A DNA stretch of 64,000 nt from Rhizobium mesoamericanum STM3625. GTDB lineage: Bacteria > Pseudomonadota > Alphaproteobacteria > Rhizobiales > Rhizobiaceae. The position numbers were made by a program, and so were the translations under genes. The notes under the pieces were generated by a model. That model had not been told where the DNA came from and ran no database searches. It saw nothing but the letters and a program-made list of their open reading frames with translations. This document shows positions 39,423 to 48,948 of this stretch, piece by piece; position 1 is the first letter of the stretch; the number at the start of each line of letters is the position of its first letter. The stretch is from assembly GCF_000312665.1 (NCBI RefSeq), contig NZ_HF536772.1, forward strand, positions 622,798 through 686,797, read 5' to 3'.

Positions 39423-39449
39423 AAAACCCGGCCTAGCGCCGGGTTTTTT
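39423..39449 (+). terminator. Intrinsic terminator of carD
   Basis: AACCCGGC and GCCGGGTT arms around a short loop, ending in TTTTTT; 20 bases after the stop. Confidence 0.92.
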
Positions 39450-39452
39450 ATT

Positions 39453-39477
39453 GGAACTTTTTCCGTGCTCGCGCGTT
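39453..39477 (+). promoter_or_regulatory. EcfG (RpoE2)-type promoter of rpoH2
   Basis: GGAAC, 16 bases, CGTT: an exact match to the alphaproteobacterial general stress promoter. RpoE2 control of rpoH2 is established in Sinorhizobium meliloti. Transcription from here would give a leader of about 290 bases. Confidence 0.8.
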
Positions 39478-39563
39478 TTTATAATGTAGCTGCGGACTGC
39501 GTCGGGAACTGACATCTCGCTCGGACGCTCGCATCCCTGTAAACGTTCGACAAGGAGCGGATC

Positions 39564-39635
39564 ATGCCTTCCACGTTCTGCCTATCCGGCAACTTGAAGA
39601 AACTGGTCCTATCCGGCCACACTACCGGCGCATAA
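39564..39635 (+). CDS. Candidate 23-residue leader peptide in the rpoH2 leader
   Basis: An ATG nine bases after AAGGAG opens 23 codons starting MPSTFCLSGNLKKL and ending in HTTGA. The DNA repeats CTATCCGGC twice (LSGN and LSGH). It lies entirely inside the predicted rpoH2 leader. Small size makes chance possible, but the ribosome site is one of the best in the region. Function unknown. Confidence 0.4.
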   Translation: MPSTFCLSGNLKKLVLSGHTTGA

Positions 39636-39777
39636 TCCTAAGCTAGGGCTCCATCTGGAAACGTCCAGAGTTCGGGGCCTTTATACGTTCAAGACATGAA
39701 TTTGGTCTGGGCAGCGATGTCCGGAAGCAAGGATTCTTTGCCCTTTTTGGCGTCACGCCTGAATTCAGGAGACCAAT

Positions 39778-40641
39778 ATGAAGAACATGTCAGCAGACCG
39801 GCGCATGATTAAAATCGCCATGGCGGCTCCCTACCTTGCTCGCGAAGAGGAACACGATCTCGCAATCCGTTGGAAGAACAATGATGACCGTGGCGCTCGC
39901 AATCAAATCGCCATGGCCCACATGCGCCTCGTTATTTCCATGGCGGGGAAATTCCGTAACTTCGGCTTGCCGATGAGCGACCTCGTACAGGAAGGTTACG
40001 TCGGGCTGCTCGAGGCCGCGGCGCGCTTCGAACCTGAGCGCGACGTCCGCTTCTCGACCTATGCAAGCTGGTGGATCCGTGCCTCTATCCAGGACTACAT
40101 TCTTCGCAACTGGTCGATCGTTCGCGGCGGTACGAGCTCTGCCCAAAAAGCACTGTTCTTCAATCTTCGTCGCCTGCGCGCCAAGCTTGCCAGAGGCGAC
40201 ACGCAGCTTACGCTCCAATCCATTCACCAGGAGATCGCAGCCGCCCTCGGCGTCAGCCTTTCGGACGTCCAGACGATGGATGCCAGGCTCTCCAGCAACG
40301 ATGCGTCGCTTCAGGCACCTTCGGTTTCCGGTGACGCCGACAGCGCCGAGAAAATGGACTTCCTCGTCAGCGACGAACCTCTGCCTGACGAGCAGGTATC
40401 GAACATGATCGACGGTGAACGCCGCCGCAATTGGCTCGCATCTGCTCTAAAACACCTCAATGAGCGGGAAATGAAGATCATCAGCGCGCGCAGACTCGCG
40501 GAGGACGGCGCTACGCTTGAGGAACTCGGTGCGGATCTTGGCATCTCCAAGGAACGCGTCCGGCAGATCGAAAGCCGGGCGATGGAAAAACTGCGCAGTG
40601 CGCTCGTTAGCGCGGACCCGTATATGGCTGCATCGGCCTGA
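39778..40641 (+). CDS. rpoH2: RNA polymerase sigma factor RpoH2
   Basis: A 287-residue sigma-32 family factor. Region 2 is clear (MAHMRLVISMAGKFRNFGLPMSDLVQEGYVGLLEAA, FSTYASWWIRASIQDYILRNWSIVR), the RpoH box appears as QKALFFNLRRLR, and region 4 contains ATLEELGADLGISKERVRQIE. The divergent RpoH box and the EcfG-type promoter suggest RpoH2, the stationary/stress paralogue, and not the main RpoH1. The start ATG follows AGGAG, which lies within a CCTGAATTCAGG palindrome (39758-39769). Confidence 0.92.
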   Translation: MKNMSADRRMIKIAMAAPYLAREEEHDLAIRWKNNDDRGARNQIAMAHMRLVISMAGKFRNFGLPMSDLVQEGYVGLLEAAARFEPERDVRFSTYASWWIRASIQDYILRNWSIVRGGTSSAQKALFFNLRRLRAKLARGDTQLTLQSIHQEIAAALGVSLSDVQTMDARLSSNDASLQAPSVSGDADSAEKMDFLVSDEPLPDEQVSNMIDGERRRNWLASALKHLNEREMKIISARRLAEDGATLEELGADLGISKERVRQIESRAMEKLRSALVSADPYMAASA

Positions 40642-40669
40642 AGGAGCTTACTCCCCCAGCAATGGAACT

Positions 40670-40697
40670 GGCCCGGTGAAAGCCGGGCCTTCTTTTA
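40670..40697 (+). terminator. Intrinsic terminator of rpoH2
   Basis: GGCCCGG-TGAAAG-CCGGGCC followed by TTCTTTT; it just touches the 3' end of the convergent M48 gene. Confidence 0.85.
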
Positions 40698-42212
40698 TTC
40701 CGCAATAATCTTGACGCGGTCGCCCGGAGAAACCGCGGCGCCAGTCGGCAAAGCATTGATAAGCTTGAAGAGGTCGAGCTTGCGATCGGTGCCCATCATT
40801 CGCGCCGCGAGCGTCGTGATATTTTCGCCCGGCCGAACTTTGACGACCCTGACCCGCAACGGCTTCAGCGATGCCGTTTCTTCCGGGGTCATGCGGCGAA
40901 AGCTTGCCCGCAACACATCGGCGGTCTGCTGCAGCGTCGCGCTACCCTTCGGCACGGCCGTCAGGAACCGGAAGATCTGTGCGTTGTTACGGATGACGGT
41001 GACGTCGAAGTCCCAACGATCTGCACTCGCCCGCGCCGTGGCCGCCTCCATTCCATTGACCGTGATCTGTTGAATGGTCGATGGATCTAGACCGGTGACC
41101 CAGCCGCTCGAGATATAGTTCGTCAGGCTCTGGTTCTGATTGTCGGCGACCCCGTCAAAACGGATCGCAACATCGCCGGGACCTGTCGCCATGACCGCCT
41201 CGACCTTGTTATCGATCTTGAAATCGGGAGGCACGTCGAAGCGAATGCCGAGACCACCGTGCAGGAAGGTCTGGCCGCGCACATAGCCTTCCTCCGGGCT
41301 GTCGCCGTAGAGCAAGCCGTCGATTCCGTCGAGATAATAGTCCCTGCCCGTGTCGCCGACCTTGCCCTCTTGACCGAAGGCACGTGCGTGATCGCGCGCG
41401 AGCTCGATGCGCTGCGCAGAATTTGGATGACTGGAGAGGAAGTCCAGGCTCTGGTCAGCCTCGGGATCGACCGACATGAAACGGCTATAGCCAGCCATGG
41501 AATCCAAGAACCGCGCGGCAGCGTAGGGATCGTAGCCCGCTTCGCCGAGCATGCGCACGCCGATCACGTCTGCCTGCAGTTCCTGCTGCCGCGAGAAGGC
41601 AGCCAGTCGCAGCTTCCCCCGCGCCAGCGCCTGCTTGCCGGCGATATCGCTCGACAACACTTCGGCAACAACACGGCTGGCGATAACTTCCGCCTCCTCG
41701 CGCTTCTGCCTTTCGATGCCATGATTTGCGGTAACGTGGCCCATCTCATGCGAAAGAACAGCAGCGACCTCGGAGGCATCGTTGGCAAGCGCCAATAAGC
41801 CGCGCGTCACGTAGAGATAGCCGCCCGGGAGTGCAAAGGCGTTGATAGCCGGCGAATTCAGAATGGTGATGCGATAGGACTGGCTCGGATTCTCCGAGAC
41901 GGCGGTAAGTGCACCCGCGATACGGGCAACCAGGCGCTCGGTCTTCGCATCCTTGTACTCGCCGCCATAGCTCGCGACGATCCGCGGATGCTCGCGAGCG
42001 CCCATGGCAGCACGCGGATCGTTCTTCTGCACTTCGTCGACGATCTGCGGATTGGAGGATGGTGCAACACTTGGTTGATAGGACTGCTCAAGAATGGATT
42101 GGCAGCCGTACAATGCCACGCTCGTCGCACACACAAACGACACCTGGCGTACCAGACGGCACGCAGACGAGAACACATCACTGGAAGGCGCGGGGAATTT
42201 CCACGTCGGCAT
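40695..42212 (-). CDS. M48-family metallopeptidase lipoprotein (BepA/LoiP-like)
   Basis: About 505 residues. A signal sequence ends at VALYGCQS, a probable lipobox, so the protein is likely anchored in the outer membrane facing the periplasm. The zinc-protease motif HEMGH is at about 155-159 and a third ligand Glu is likely in RQQELQADVIG. The C-terminal 50 residues (VVKVRPGENITTLAARMMG) resemble a LysM-like peptidoglycan-binding module. Such proteases survey outer-membrane protein assembly. The start is uncertain: 42239 is an alternative. Confidence 0.84.
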   Translation of the reverse strand: MPTWKFPAPSSDVFSSACRLVRQVSFVCATSVALYGCQSILEQSYQPSVAPSSNPQIVDEVQKNDPRAAMGAREHPRIVASYGGEYKDAKTERLVARIAGALTAVSENPSQSYRITILNSPAINAFALPGGYLYVTRGLLALANDASEVAAVLSHEMGHVTANHGIERQKREEAEVIASRVVAEVLSSDIAGKQALARGKLRLAAFSRQQELQADVIGVRMLGEAGYDPYAAARFLDSMAGYSRFMSVDPEADQSLDFLSSHPNSAQRIELARDHARAFGQEGKVGDTGRDYYLDGIDGLLYGDSPEEGYVRGQTFLHGGLGIRFDVPPDFKIDNKVEAVMATGPGDVAIRFDGVADNQNQSLTNYISSGWVTGLDPSTIQQITVNGMEAATARASADRWDFDVTVIRNNAQIFRFLTAVPKGSATLQQTADVLRASFRRMTPEETASLKPLRVRVVKVRPGENITTLAARMMGTDRKLDLFKLINALPTGAAVSPGDRVKIIAE

Positions 42213-42486
42213 GCTGTCCAGTCTGGCTCTCCAAGTCATTTTGCTTGTCGACCGGCCCGCTTCGGGGACTCGGTCGGTCTCATGGTGATTCAACAGGCGT
42301 CCGTCCCCGTTCTTGCACTGCACAATCGGGGACACAAGTCTTTGCTGTAACTGATTTCCGCATCGGTTGCATAGCGAGACTCTGACTAAATGTGGCGCCG
42401 TTGTATTTTAGCAAGCCTAACGTGCTTTTGAGTTTCCTCGGTCGCCTCAAATTATGGCGAAAGTGCCGTTGCGATTGCCAGATTCG

Positions 42487-43203
42487 TCAACTGCGGAGAA
42501 ATTGGGTCAATCCGGGATGATCCTCGTGGCTCAGAAATTCGTCAATCGGAGCGGCCACGACAATCCTGCCGGCTTCGATAAAAAGGCCGAAGTCTGCGAT
42601 GCGTCTGATCTCGTCCGGATCATGTGAGACGACGACGACGGTATTGCCGGTCTCACGATGCATATCGAGCAGCAGCGCCGCCATTCCATTTCGCAAGCCG
42701 GGATCAAGCGCAGCAAAAGGCTCGTCTAGCAGTAGCACTGGGCGATTGCGGACAAGAGCACGCGCGAAGGCCACGCGCTGCCGCTCCCCGCCAGAGAGCG
42801 TCCCCGGCATTCGCCGCTCAAAACCGGCAAGCCCCACCTTTTCGAGCGAAGACTTGATCGAACGGCGATCAGCAGCCGTGAGCTTCATCGCCGGGTTAAT
42901 GCCAAGGCCGATGTTGGTGAAAACATCGAGATGCGCGAACAGGTTATTGTCCTGAAATACAAGCGAGACGGCGCGTCGGGCCGGATAGGTGCAGGTTACA
43001 TCTTTTCCCGCGATCAGTATCCGTCCTCGAAGGGCCGTGTCGAAGCCGGAGAGCAAATTCAGGAACGTTGACTTGCCAGCTCCCGATGCGCCCGTCACTG
43101 CAATCACGGCACCGGCGGGAAGCCGGCAATTGAAGTGAAACTCTTGCGTGCCAAGCTGGAGACCAACATCGCGCATCTCGATCGAGAACTGCGGATCATC
43201 CAT
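42487..43203 (-). CDS. thiQ: Thiamine ABC transporter ATPase ThiQ
   Basis: A 238-residue ABC ATPase: Walker A TGASGAGKSTFL, signature LSGGERQRVAFARAL, Walker B VLLLDEPFAALD, switch His in VVSHDPDEI. It powers import of thiamine and its phosphates. It overlaps thiP by eight bases and is last in thiBPQ. Confidence 0.94.
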   Translation of the reverse strand: MDDPQFSIEMRDVGLQLGTQEFHFNCRLPAGAVIAVTGASGAGKSTFLNLLSGFDTALRGRILIAGKDVTCTYPARRAVSLVFQDNNLFAHLDVFTNIGLGINPAMKLTAADRRSIKSSLEKVGLAGFERRMPGTLSGGERQRVAFARALVRNRPVLLLDEPFAALDPGLRNGMAALLLDMHRETGNTVVVVSHDPDEIRRIADFGLFIEAGRIVVAAPIDEFLSHEDHPGLTQFLRS

Positions 43204-44827
43204 GAAGAAGCACCTCTCGCCTCGCAGGCCCCATGGTGCCGGCGATGGTCAGCAGCAGGCAGACGATACCAAGGATCAATGCCAACCCATCGGCATCGTT
43301 CGTTCGATAGCTCCCCATGCGGCTATATACAAGCCAAGGTAGCGTGACGAAATTGTCCGAACCGAACAGAGCGACGGCACCGAGGTCGCCGAGCGACAGC
43401 GCCATCGCAAATGAAAATGCCGTGAACATCGGCTTAAACAGAGCGGGCATATCGATGAGACGCAACTGCACCCAACCTGTGACACCGAGGCTCGCCGCAA
43501 GTTTCTGCGTCCGGCGCTTATGAACGATGAAAGCGGGCTCGACAACGCGCATTACAAAGGGCAGAGACATCAAAGCGTTGATCGCGACAATCAGCAGCGG
43601 AGCAGCGGCGCTCGCGTCACTGAAGCTTCTCAACGCGAGAAACCAGCCCGTCGCAAGGACGATCGGTGGCACGAGCAATACCAGCGACGACGCGCCACCC
43701 ATGGCGGCAAAGAATGCTCCCGCACCCGGGGCTCCTGGTCGTCGGAGAAGCACCGCCTGGCGCGCGCGCACCAGCGTTATCGAGATCAACAAAGCGAGGA
43801 CCGCTGCGGAGAATGAGATGGCAAGGCTGGTGGCAGCCGACTGCCAGAAAATGGATTCGCGCGACAGCTTCATCAGATCAGATCGAAGGCCCGCGAAAAC
43901 CACCGACATCAAAGGCAAGACCAGAAATAGAGTGGCAAGCAGCAGGACGGTGCCATCCACAAGCCGCGCACCCGGCTGTTCCCCATCCGGACGCCTGACG
44001 GCCTTGCCGGCCGTAGTCCCTTCATCCCTCGGCGCCGGAAGAAACGAAAGCGCTCCGAGGATCACAGCTGTAAGGACGATCTGGAGCACGCAGAGCGCGA
44101 CGGCCCTGCCTAGATCAAAATCGAAGCGCAGCGATTGATAGATGGCGACCTCGACGGTAGTTGCGGCCGGTCCACCACCCATCGTCAGTACAAGCGTAAA
44201 ACTCGTGGCGCACAGCATGAAGATCAGGCCAGCAATGCCGGGGATGACCGAGCGCAGAACCGGCCATTCGACGAAACGGAAGACCGACCGGCGCCGCATG
44301 CCAAGACCACTCGCCATCAACCAGTATTCCGCCGGGACGCGATCCAGTGCCGCCAACATCAAGCGACACGCCAGCGGCATATTGAAGAAAACATGCGCCA
44401 GTAATATCCCCGAAAGCCCGTAGATGCTGACCGGTTCCGCCGCGCCGAGGCTAAGCAATACCGCGTTCATGATGCCATGCCGCCCCCAGATACCTATCAA
44501 TCCGAGCGCCCCGATCAAAACAGGAAGACCCATGGGCACGGCCATCAGCCTGACGATCCAGATGCGGCCGGGGAAATGCTGCTGACGCGCCAGGGCTTGC
44601 GCGACTGGAATGGCAAAAGCGATCGACAGCAGCGTCGAGAGTAGGGCCTGCAACAACGTAAAACGAAGGACACGCAGTACATATGGTTCGAACACCGCCG
44701 TCAGAATGGAGGCGCCGCTCGAAGGAAACAAGGCAAAGATTGCAACGCCCACGAGGCCGACAATGCCGGCAAGGCTTGCCGCCCCGCCCAGCATCGCACA
44801 TCGAATCTCCGCCTTAGTCAAAAGCAT
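43196..44827 (-). CDS. thiP: Thiamine ABC transporter permease ThiP
   Basis: A 543-residue two-in-one permease with about twelve membrane helices. EAA-type loops are visible in each half (LMASGLGMRRRSVFRFVEWPVLR and KLAASLGVTGWVQLRLIDMPALFK). The ATG at 44827 overlaps the thiB stop (ATGA), which decides the start over an upstream Met. Confidence 0.93.
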   Translation of the reverse strand: MLLTKAEIRCAMLGGAASLAGIVGLVGVAIFALFPSSGASILTAVFEPYVLRVLRFTLLQALLSTLLSIAFAIPVAQALARQQHFPGRIWIVRLMAVPMGLPVLIGALGLIGIWGRHGIMNAVLLSLGAAEPVSIYGLSGILLAHVFFNMPLACRLMLAALDRVPAEYWLMASGLGMRRRSVFRFVEWPVLRSVIPGIAGLIFMLCATSFTLVLTMGGGPAATTVEVAIYQSLRFDFDLGRAVALCVLQIVLTAVILGALSFLPAPRDEGTTAGKAVRRPDGEQPGARLVDGTVLLLATLFLVLPLMSVVFAGLRSDLMKLSRESIFWQSAATSLAISFSAAVLALLISITLVRARQAVLLRRPGAPGAGAFFAAMGGASSLVLLVPPIVLATGWFLALRSFSDASAAAPLLIVAINALMSLPFVMRVVEPAFIVHKRRTQKLAASLGVTGWVQLRLIDMPALFKPMFTAFSFAMALSLGDLGAVALFGSDNFVTLPWLVYSRMGSYRTNDADGLALILGIVCLLLTIAGTMGPARREVLLHG

Positions 44828-45855
44828 CAATTCATGCTCATGGCAGCCAGCCACTCATCGACCCAGGCCTTGCGATTTTCGGCGACTTCATCCGAGCTCA
44901 TCAGAAAGGTCTTTGACGGATTCACGAGCTTGCCGAACGCATCCGGCAGCGGCTGTGACGTCACCGAAACTGGCATCATCCAGTTGTTGGTCGGAATGGT
45001 ATCCTGGAAGCCAGGCGTCACCATGAACTTTAGGAACTCACGCGCAAGCTCCTTGTCATGCGTTTGCTTAAGCAGGCCCGCCACTTCGATCTGTACGTAA
45101 TGGCCTTCCGAAAACGCGGCGGCCTGATACCGATCCGTATTTTCCGCGACCATATGGTAGGCGGGCGAGGTGGTGTAAGAGAGCACCATCGGCGCCTCAC
45201 CCTTGGTGAAGAGCCCATAGGCTTCGGACCAGCCGGGGGTCACCGTAAGCACCCGTTTCTTTAGTTTTGCCCAAGCCTCGGGCGCCTTGTCGCCGTAAAC
45301 GGACTTTACCCACAACAGGAGACCGAGCCCGGGTGTCGAGGTGCGCGGATCCTCTATGACGATCTTTTGCGAAGGATCACCCTCAACCAGATCCTTCATG
45401 CTCTTCGGAGGATTTTTGATCGTCTGCGTGTCGTAGATGACGGCGAAGTGGCCATAGTCGTAAGGTACGAATACATCGTCCTTGTAATCTCCCGGCACTT
45501 TAAGCCCGCCGACGTCGACACCGCTCGCATCGAATAGACCGGTTGCTTTTGCTTCCGCGGTCAGATTCGTATCCAGTCCGAGCACCACATCGGCCTTCGT
45601 GCCGACGCCTTCAAGTTTGAGACGCGACAACAACGCCACGCCATCGGCCACACTGACGAAATTGACGCTGCAGCCGCAGATCTTCTCGAATGCTTCCTTA
45701 ACCTTCGGACCCGGCCCCCATTCGGATGTGAAGCTCTCGTAGGTGTAAATGGTGAGCGTCTTGTCTGCCGCCTGCACGCCTGCACCGGCCAGACCAAAAG
45801 TCGCGACTAAGGCCGCAGCTAGCAGCGAACGGCTCTTGAACTTGGTTTTGAACAT
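44827..45855 (-). CDS. thiB: Periplasmic thiamine-binding protein ThiB
   Basis: A 342-residue binding protein with a 29-residue signal peptide ending [32 protein letters not shown] and the paired cysteines in [10 protein letters not shown] are typical of ThiB/TbpA, which bind thiamine, TMP and TPP. First gene of thiBPQ, directly behind a TPP riboswitch, which fixes the substrate. Confidence 0.95.
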   Translation of the reverse strand: MFKTKFKSRSLLAAALVATFGLAGAGVQAADKTLTIYTYESFTSEWGPGPKVKEAFEKICGCSVNFVSVADGVALLSRLKLEGVGTKADVVLGLDTNLTAEAKATGLFDASGVDVGGLKVPGDYKDDVFVPYDYGHFAVIYDTQTIKNPPKSMKDLVEGDPSQKIVIEDPRTSTPGLGLLLWVKSVYGDKAPEAWAKLKKRVLTVTPGWSEAYGLFTKGEAPMVLSYTTSPAYHMVAENTDRYQAAAFSEGHYVQIEVAGLLKQTHDKELAREFLKFMVTPGFQDTIPTNNWMMPVSVTSQPLPDAFGKLVNPSKTFLMSSDEVAENRKAWVDEWLAAMSMN

Positions 45856-45912
45856 GGCACCTCTCCTCTGGTTTGCTTGAAGGGGAAAAGGGCGGTGCCA
45901 GATGTCACGCGT

Positions 45913-46006
45913 CTAATCCCTCCGCCGGTGTTAGCCGGATCAGGTTCCGCGGGTTGGCTTTCAGCCTCTCAGCCGCATGCCTGATGGCACGAGGCACCCC
46001 GTTAGA
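45913..46006 (-). promoter_or_regulatory. TPP riboswitch of thiBPQ
   Basis: On the minus strand the THI blocks GGGGTGCC, GCGGCTGAGAGGCTG, ACCCGCGGAACCTGATCCGG and CTAACACCGGCGGAGGGA appear in order, about 60 bases before thiB. Confidence 0.95.
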
Positions 46007-46070
46007 GCGCTTCAGATGTATCGCCACGCCTGGCGTCTTGCAAGTGGTGGCCTTCAACTGCCCTCGGCAC

Positions 46071-47597
46071 TTACTCGGCGGCTTCGGCACTTGCCGCCGA
46101 TCCGGCCATCCGAGGTAGCTGCGTCGGTTTGAGCATCACCGCTGCGCACAGGCCGATAAAAGCGATCGCGCAGGACGCCATGAAAAGCGGCGTGAACGCA
46201 TTGGCATAGGCTTCGGCGACGGCCTGACGCAACTCCTCCGGCAAAGCCGCCAGCATCTTCGGCGTCAGCTGCTCGATATTTGTTACACCAGGAATCGAAA
46301 GCTCGGCCTTGGCGAGCTGTGAGCTGACGATCGCCCCGTAAACGGAGATGGCGATCGATGCGCCGCCCATGCGCGATAGCGTTACCGACCCGGTCGCCGC
46401 ACCGACATCGCGCGCCGGAGCAGCATTCTGAACGCCGATGACCGGCACCTGCTGTGCAAGGCCGACACCGAAACCATGGAGAGCCATCGCCGCTCCAATC
46501 AGCAGAACCGGCGTTCCTGCATGAATCTGAGTGAACAGCACGAATGCGATGGCACTGCAACTCAGGCTAGCGATAGCGAACGGCTTGTAGCGCCCGGTTA
46601 CTGAGATGATGCGGCCTGCCGAGAGCGACCCGCAAACGATGCCGCCGGTCAAAAGAATGAAGAACGCTCCGGCCGCCGACGGTGAAAGACCGGTCGTCGT
46701 CTGCAGAAACAGCGCAAAATAATTGACCATGCCGATACCGATCGCGCCACTCATCACAGACATCACAAGCAACAGGGTGAACGTCGAATTGCGGAAAAGC
46801 GACAGCGGAACGATCGGTTCGGCAGCGCGACGCTCGACGAAAATCCAACCCATGACCGCTGCTGCGCCCAGCGCAATGATGGCTAGGTTTTGGGCAGCAG
46901 CAAGCGAGCCGAAGATTTGAGCGCCATCGGCAGCCAGCACAATGCAGGTTGCCGTCAAGGCGAGCAGCAGGGCTCCAGCGTAATCGATCTTTGGTCGGCG
47001 GTTCGGCTTCCGGTAAGGCAGCATGAGACCCAGACCGATAAGGACGACAAAACCAAGCGGAACGTTGACGAGGAAAATTGAACGCCAACCGAAGAGATCG
47101 CTCATCGCACCGCCGAGGACGGGCCCAATTGCACCGGATGCCATCAAAACAAGACTGGAATAGCTCTGATAGCGCGCGCGTTCACGCGGCTCGAACAGGT
47201 CTGCGTTTACGGCGAAGATGGACACCATAATGCCGCCTCCACCGAGCCCCTGCAGCACGCGGGCGCCAATCAGTGTATTCATGGATATTGCCAGTCCGCA
47301 GACGGCAGAGCCGACCGTGAAAATCGTGATCGCAGCCATCATCACGTATTTGCGGCCAAATAGGTCGCCGAGCTTGCCGTAAAGCGGCATCACCGCGCTC
47401 ACAGCGAGAAGATAGGCGGAGCCGACCCAACCGAACCGCTCGAGGCGACCGAACTCACCGACGATTGTCGGCAGGGCAGTTGCAACGATCTGGTTGTCGA
47501 GTGTCGCCATGAACATGGCGGCCATCAGGAAAAGGAAGAGGATAAACCGCCGGCGATGGTCCGTCACAAGCGGCGCCGCAGCAATTGGAGTGTCCAT
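46071..47597 (-). CDS. MFS multidrug efflux transporter (DHA2, 14-helix type)
   Basis: A 508-residue membrane protein. The motif A loop is GKLGDLFGRKYVMMA, and ATLDNQIVATALPTIVGEFG near the N-terminus is the DHA2 (EmrB/QacA) signature. It exports hydrophobic compounds with proton exchange; substrate unknown. It diverges from a MarR regulator across 119 bases that contain an inverted repeat, so it is probably de-repressed by its substrate. Confidence 0.9.
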   Translation of the reverse strand: MDTPIAAAPLVTDHRRRFILFLFLMAAMFMATLDNQIVATALPTIVGEFGRLERFGWVGSAYLLAVSAVMPLYGKLGDLFGRKYVMMAAITIFTVGSAVCGLAISMNTLIGARVLQGLGGGGIMVSIFAVNADLFEPRERARYQSYSSLVLMASGAIGPVLGGAMSDLFGWRSIFLVNVPLGFVVLIGLGLMLPYRKPNRRPKIDYAGALLLALTATCIVLAADGAQIFGSLAAAQNLAIIALGAAAVMGWIFVERRAAEPIVPLSLFRNSTFTLLLVMSVMSGAIGIGMVNYFALFLQTTTGLSPSAAGAFFILLTGGIVCGSLSAGRIISVTGRYKPFAIASLSCSAIAFVLFTQIHAGTPVLLIGAAMALHGFGVGLAQQVPVIGVQNAAPARDVGAATGSVTLSRMGGASIAISVYGAIVSSQLAKAELSIPGVTNIEQLTPKMLAALPEELRQAVAEAYANAFTPLFMASCAIAFIGLCAAVMLKPTQLPRMAGSAASAEAAE

Positions 47598-47656
47598 GAA
47601 AAAATCGTTCCAAATACGAGAAAGACCATTTATGTGCTGTTAGCATATATTTGTCA

Positions 47657-47674
47657 ATGTCACTTGGCTGACAT
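47657..47674. promoter_or_regulatory. Candidate MarR operator
   Basis: ATGTCA-CTTGGC-TGACAT, a perfect 6-base inverted repeat in the MFS/marR divergent region, about 45 bases before the marR start. Confidence 0.55.
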
Positions 47675-47716
47675 CGGCATATTCTCAATTGGCGCCTGAG
47701 ATGCTATGTTCCTGCA

Positions 47717-48247
47717 ATGAACGAGAGCTTGACCAACCTGACCGACACTGACGCCGAGGCCCACAAACCGGACATCCTGCGAATTGGTCAAAGCATGACC
47801 CGCATGCGCCTTATGACCGGCCGCAGACTGATCGGGCGGCTTGCCATCCAAAGTGTGGCGCCCGGCCTCGAACTGTCCCACCTCGACGTGCTGGATACGG
47901 TACGTCGTGCCCAGGAGGTTGGTGACGTAACGGTTGGGACAATTGCCGAAATGATGCGGATCGACCCGTCGCGCGCAAGCCGTATCATCGCGGAGATGGT
48001 GGGGCGGAACATTCTACGGCGAAAGGCATCTCAGGCGGATGCGCGGCGGATCATCGTCGTGATGACGCCACTCGGACAGCGGCTGTTGTCAGAGATACGC
48101 GCGCAAAAGCTGGCGTTTGTTTCCGAGGTGGTCAAAGACTGGAACCCGGAAGAGATCAAGGCATTCGGAGAACTTTTCGAAAAGTTCATTTCCGGTTACG
48201 AAGACATTTTTCAGGCGCACATCAAGGATATTGCCGACGAAGCCTGA
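47717..48247 (+). CDS. MarR-family transcriptional regulator
   Basis: A 176-residue winged-helix regulator. The DNA-binding part is VTVGTIAEMMRIDPSRASRIIAEMVGRNILRRKASQADARRIIVVMTPLG. Divergent from the MFS pump, which is its likely target together with its own gene. Confidence 0.92.
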   Translation: MNESLTNLTDTDAEAHKPDILRIGQSMTRMRLMTGRRLIGRLAIQSVAPGLELSHLDVLDTVRRAQEVGDVTVGTIAEMMRIDPSRASRIIAEMVGRNILRRKASQADARRIIVVMTPLGQRLLSEIRAQKLAFVSEVVKDWNPEEIKAFGELFEKFISGYEDIFQAHIKDIADEA

Positions 48248-48289
48248 GCAGCGGCCCTTTCCCTTCCCCCCTGCTTTGCGTTATGGGCA

Positions 48290-48946
48290 ATGCGCATGAG
48301 CCAATCCACCTTCACCATTCTGCTTGGCGGCGAGCTGCAAATAACCGACCGCCTGCGCGACGCCATCTCAGGCAGCCGTTTCATTGCCGCCGATGGGGGA
48401 ATGCGTCATGCGGCAGCCCTCGGCGTCGTTCCGGAGCTATGGGTCGGTGATTTCGACTCGACGCCGGCTGACCTCGAGAGCGCCTTTCCTAATGTGCCTA
48501 AGCAACCTTATCCCGCGGCGAAGGCTTCCACCGACGGCGAGATTGCCGTCTCGGAAGCGATCGCCCGCGGCGCAAAACGGCTCGTCTTGGCCGGCGCCCT
48601 TGCGGGTGAGCGTTCCGACCATGCCATCCAGCACCTGCTCTATGCGGTCAGCCTTGCAGAAAAGGGTTACGACGTGCTCCTGACGTCCGGCAACGAGGAG
48701 GCCGTGCCGCTAGTTGGCGGCGCAATCGAGCTGGATCTGCCTCCTGACAGCCTCTTTTCGGTTCCCGGCTTCAGTGAACTGCGCTGCCTGACGATCGAAA
48801 ACGCGCGCTATCCGCTGGCCAATTTCCATTTGCCCTTCGGCTCGTCGCGCACCATTTCCAATGTCGCGATGGGCAAGGTGCGCTTTTCGCTCGAGAGCGG
48901 CCGCGCCATTGTGCTCGCCCGCCCCTATGACTTTTCCGGAGTCTGA
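48290..48946 (+). CDS. thiN: Thiamine pyrophosphokinase
   Basis: A 218-residue enzyme that makes TPP from thiamine and ATP. SRFIAADGGMRHAAALGVVPELWVGDFDS, KASTDGEIAVSEAIARGAKRLVLAGALAGERSDHAIQHL and FHLPFGSSRTISNVA are diagnostic. Start 48290 or 48296. It would serve thiamine taken up by ThiBPQ and it supplies the ligand for both riboswitches here. It is followed by an ABC-F gene two bases after its stop. Confidence 0.93.
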   Translation: MRMSQSTFTILLGGELQITDRLRDAISGSRFIAADGGMRHAAALGVVPELWVGDFDSTPADLESAFPNVPKQPYPAAKASTDGEIAVSEAIARGAKRLVLAGALAGERSDHAIQHLLYAVSLAEKGYDVLLTSGNEEAVPLVGGAIELDLPPDSLFSVPGFSELRCLTIENARYPLANFHLPFGSSRTISNVAMGKVRFSLESGRAIVLARPYDFSGV

Positions 48947-48948
48947 TC

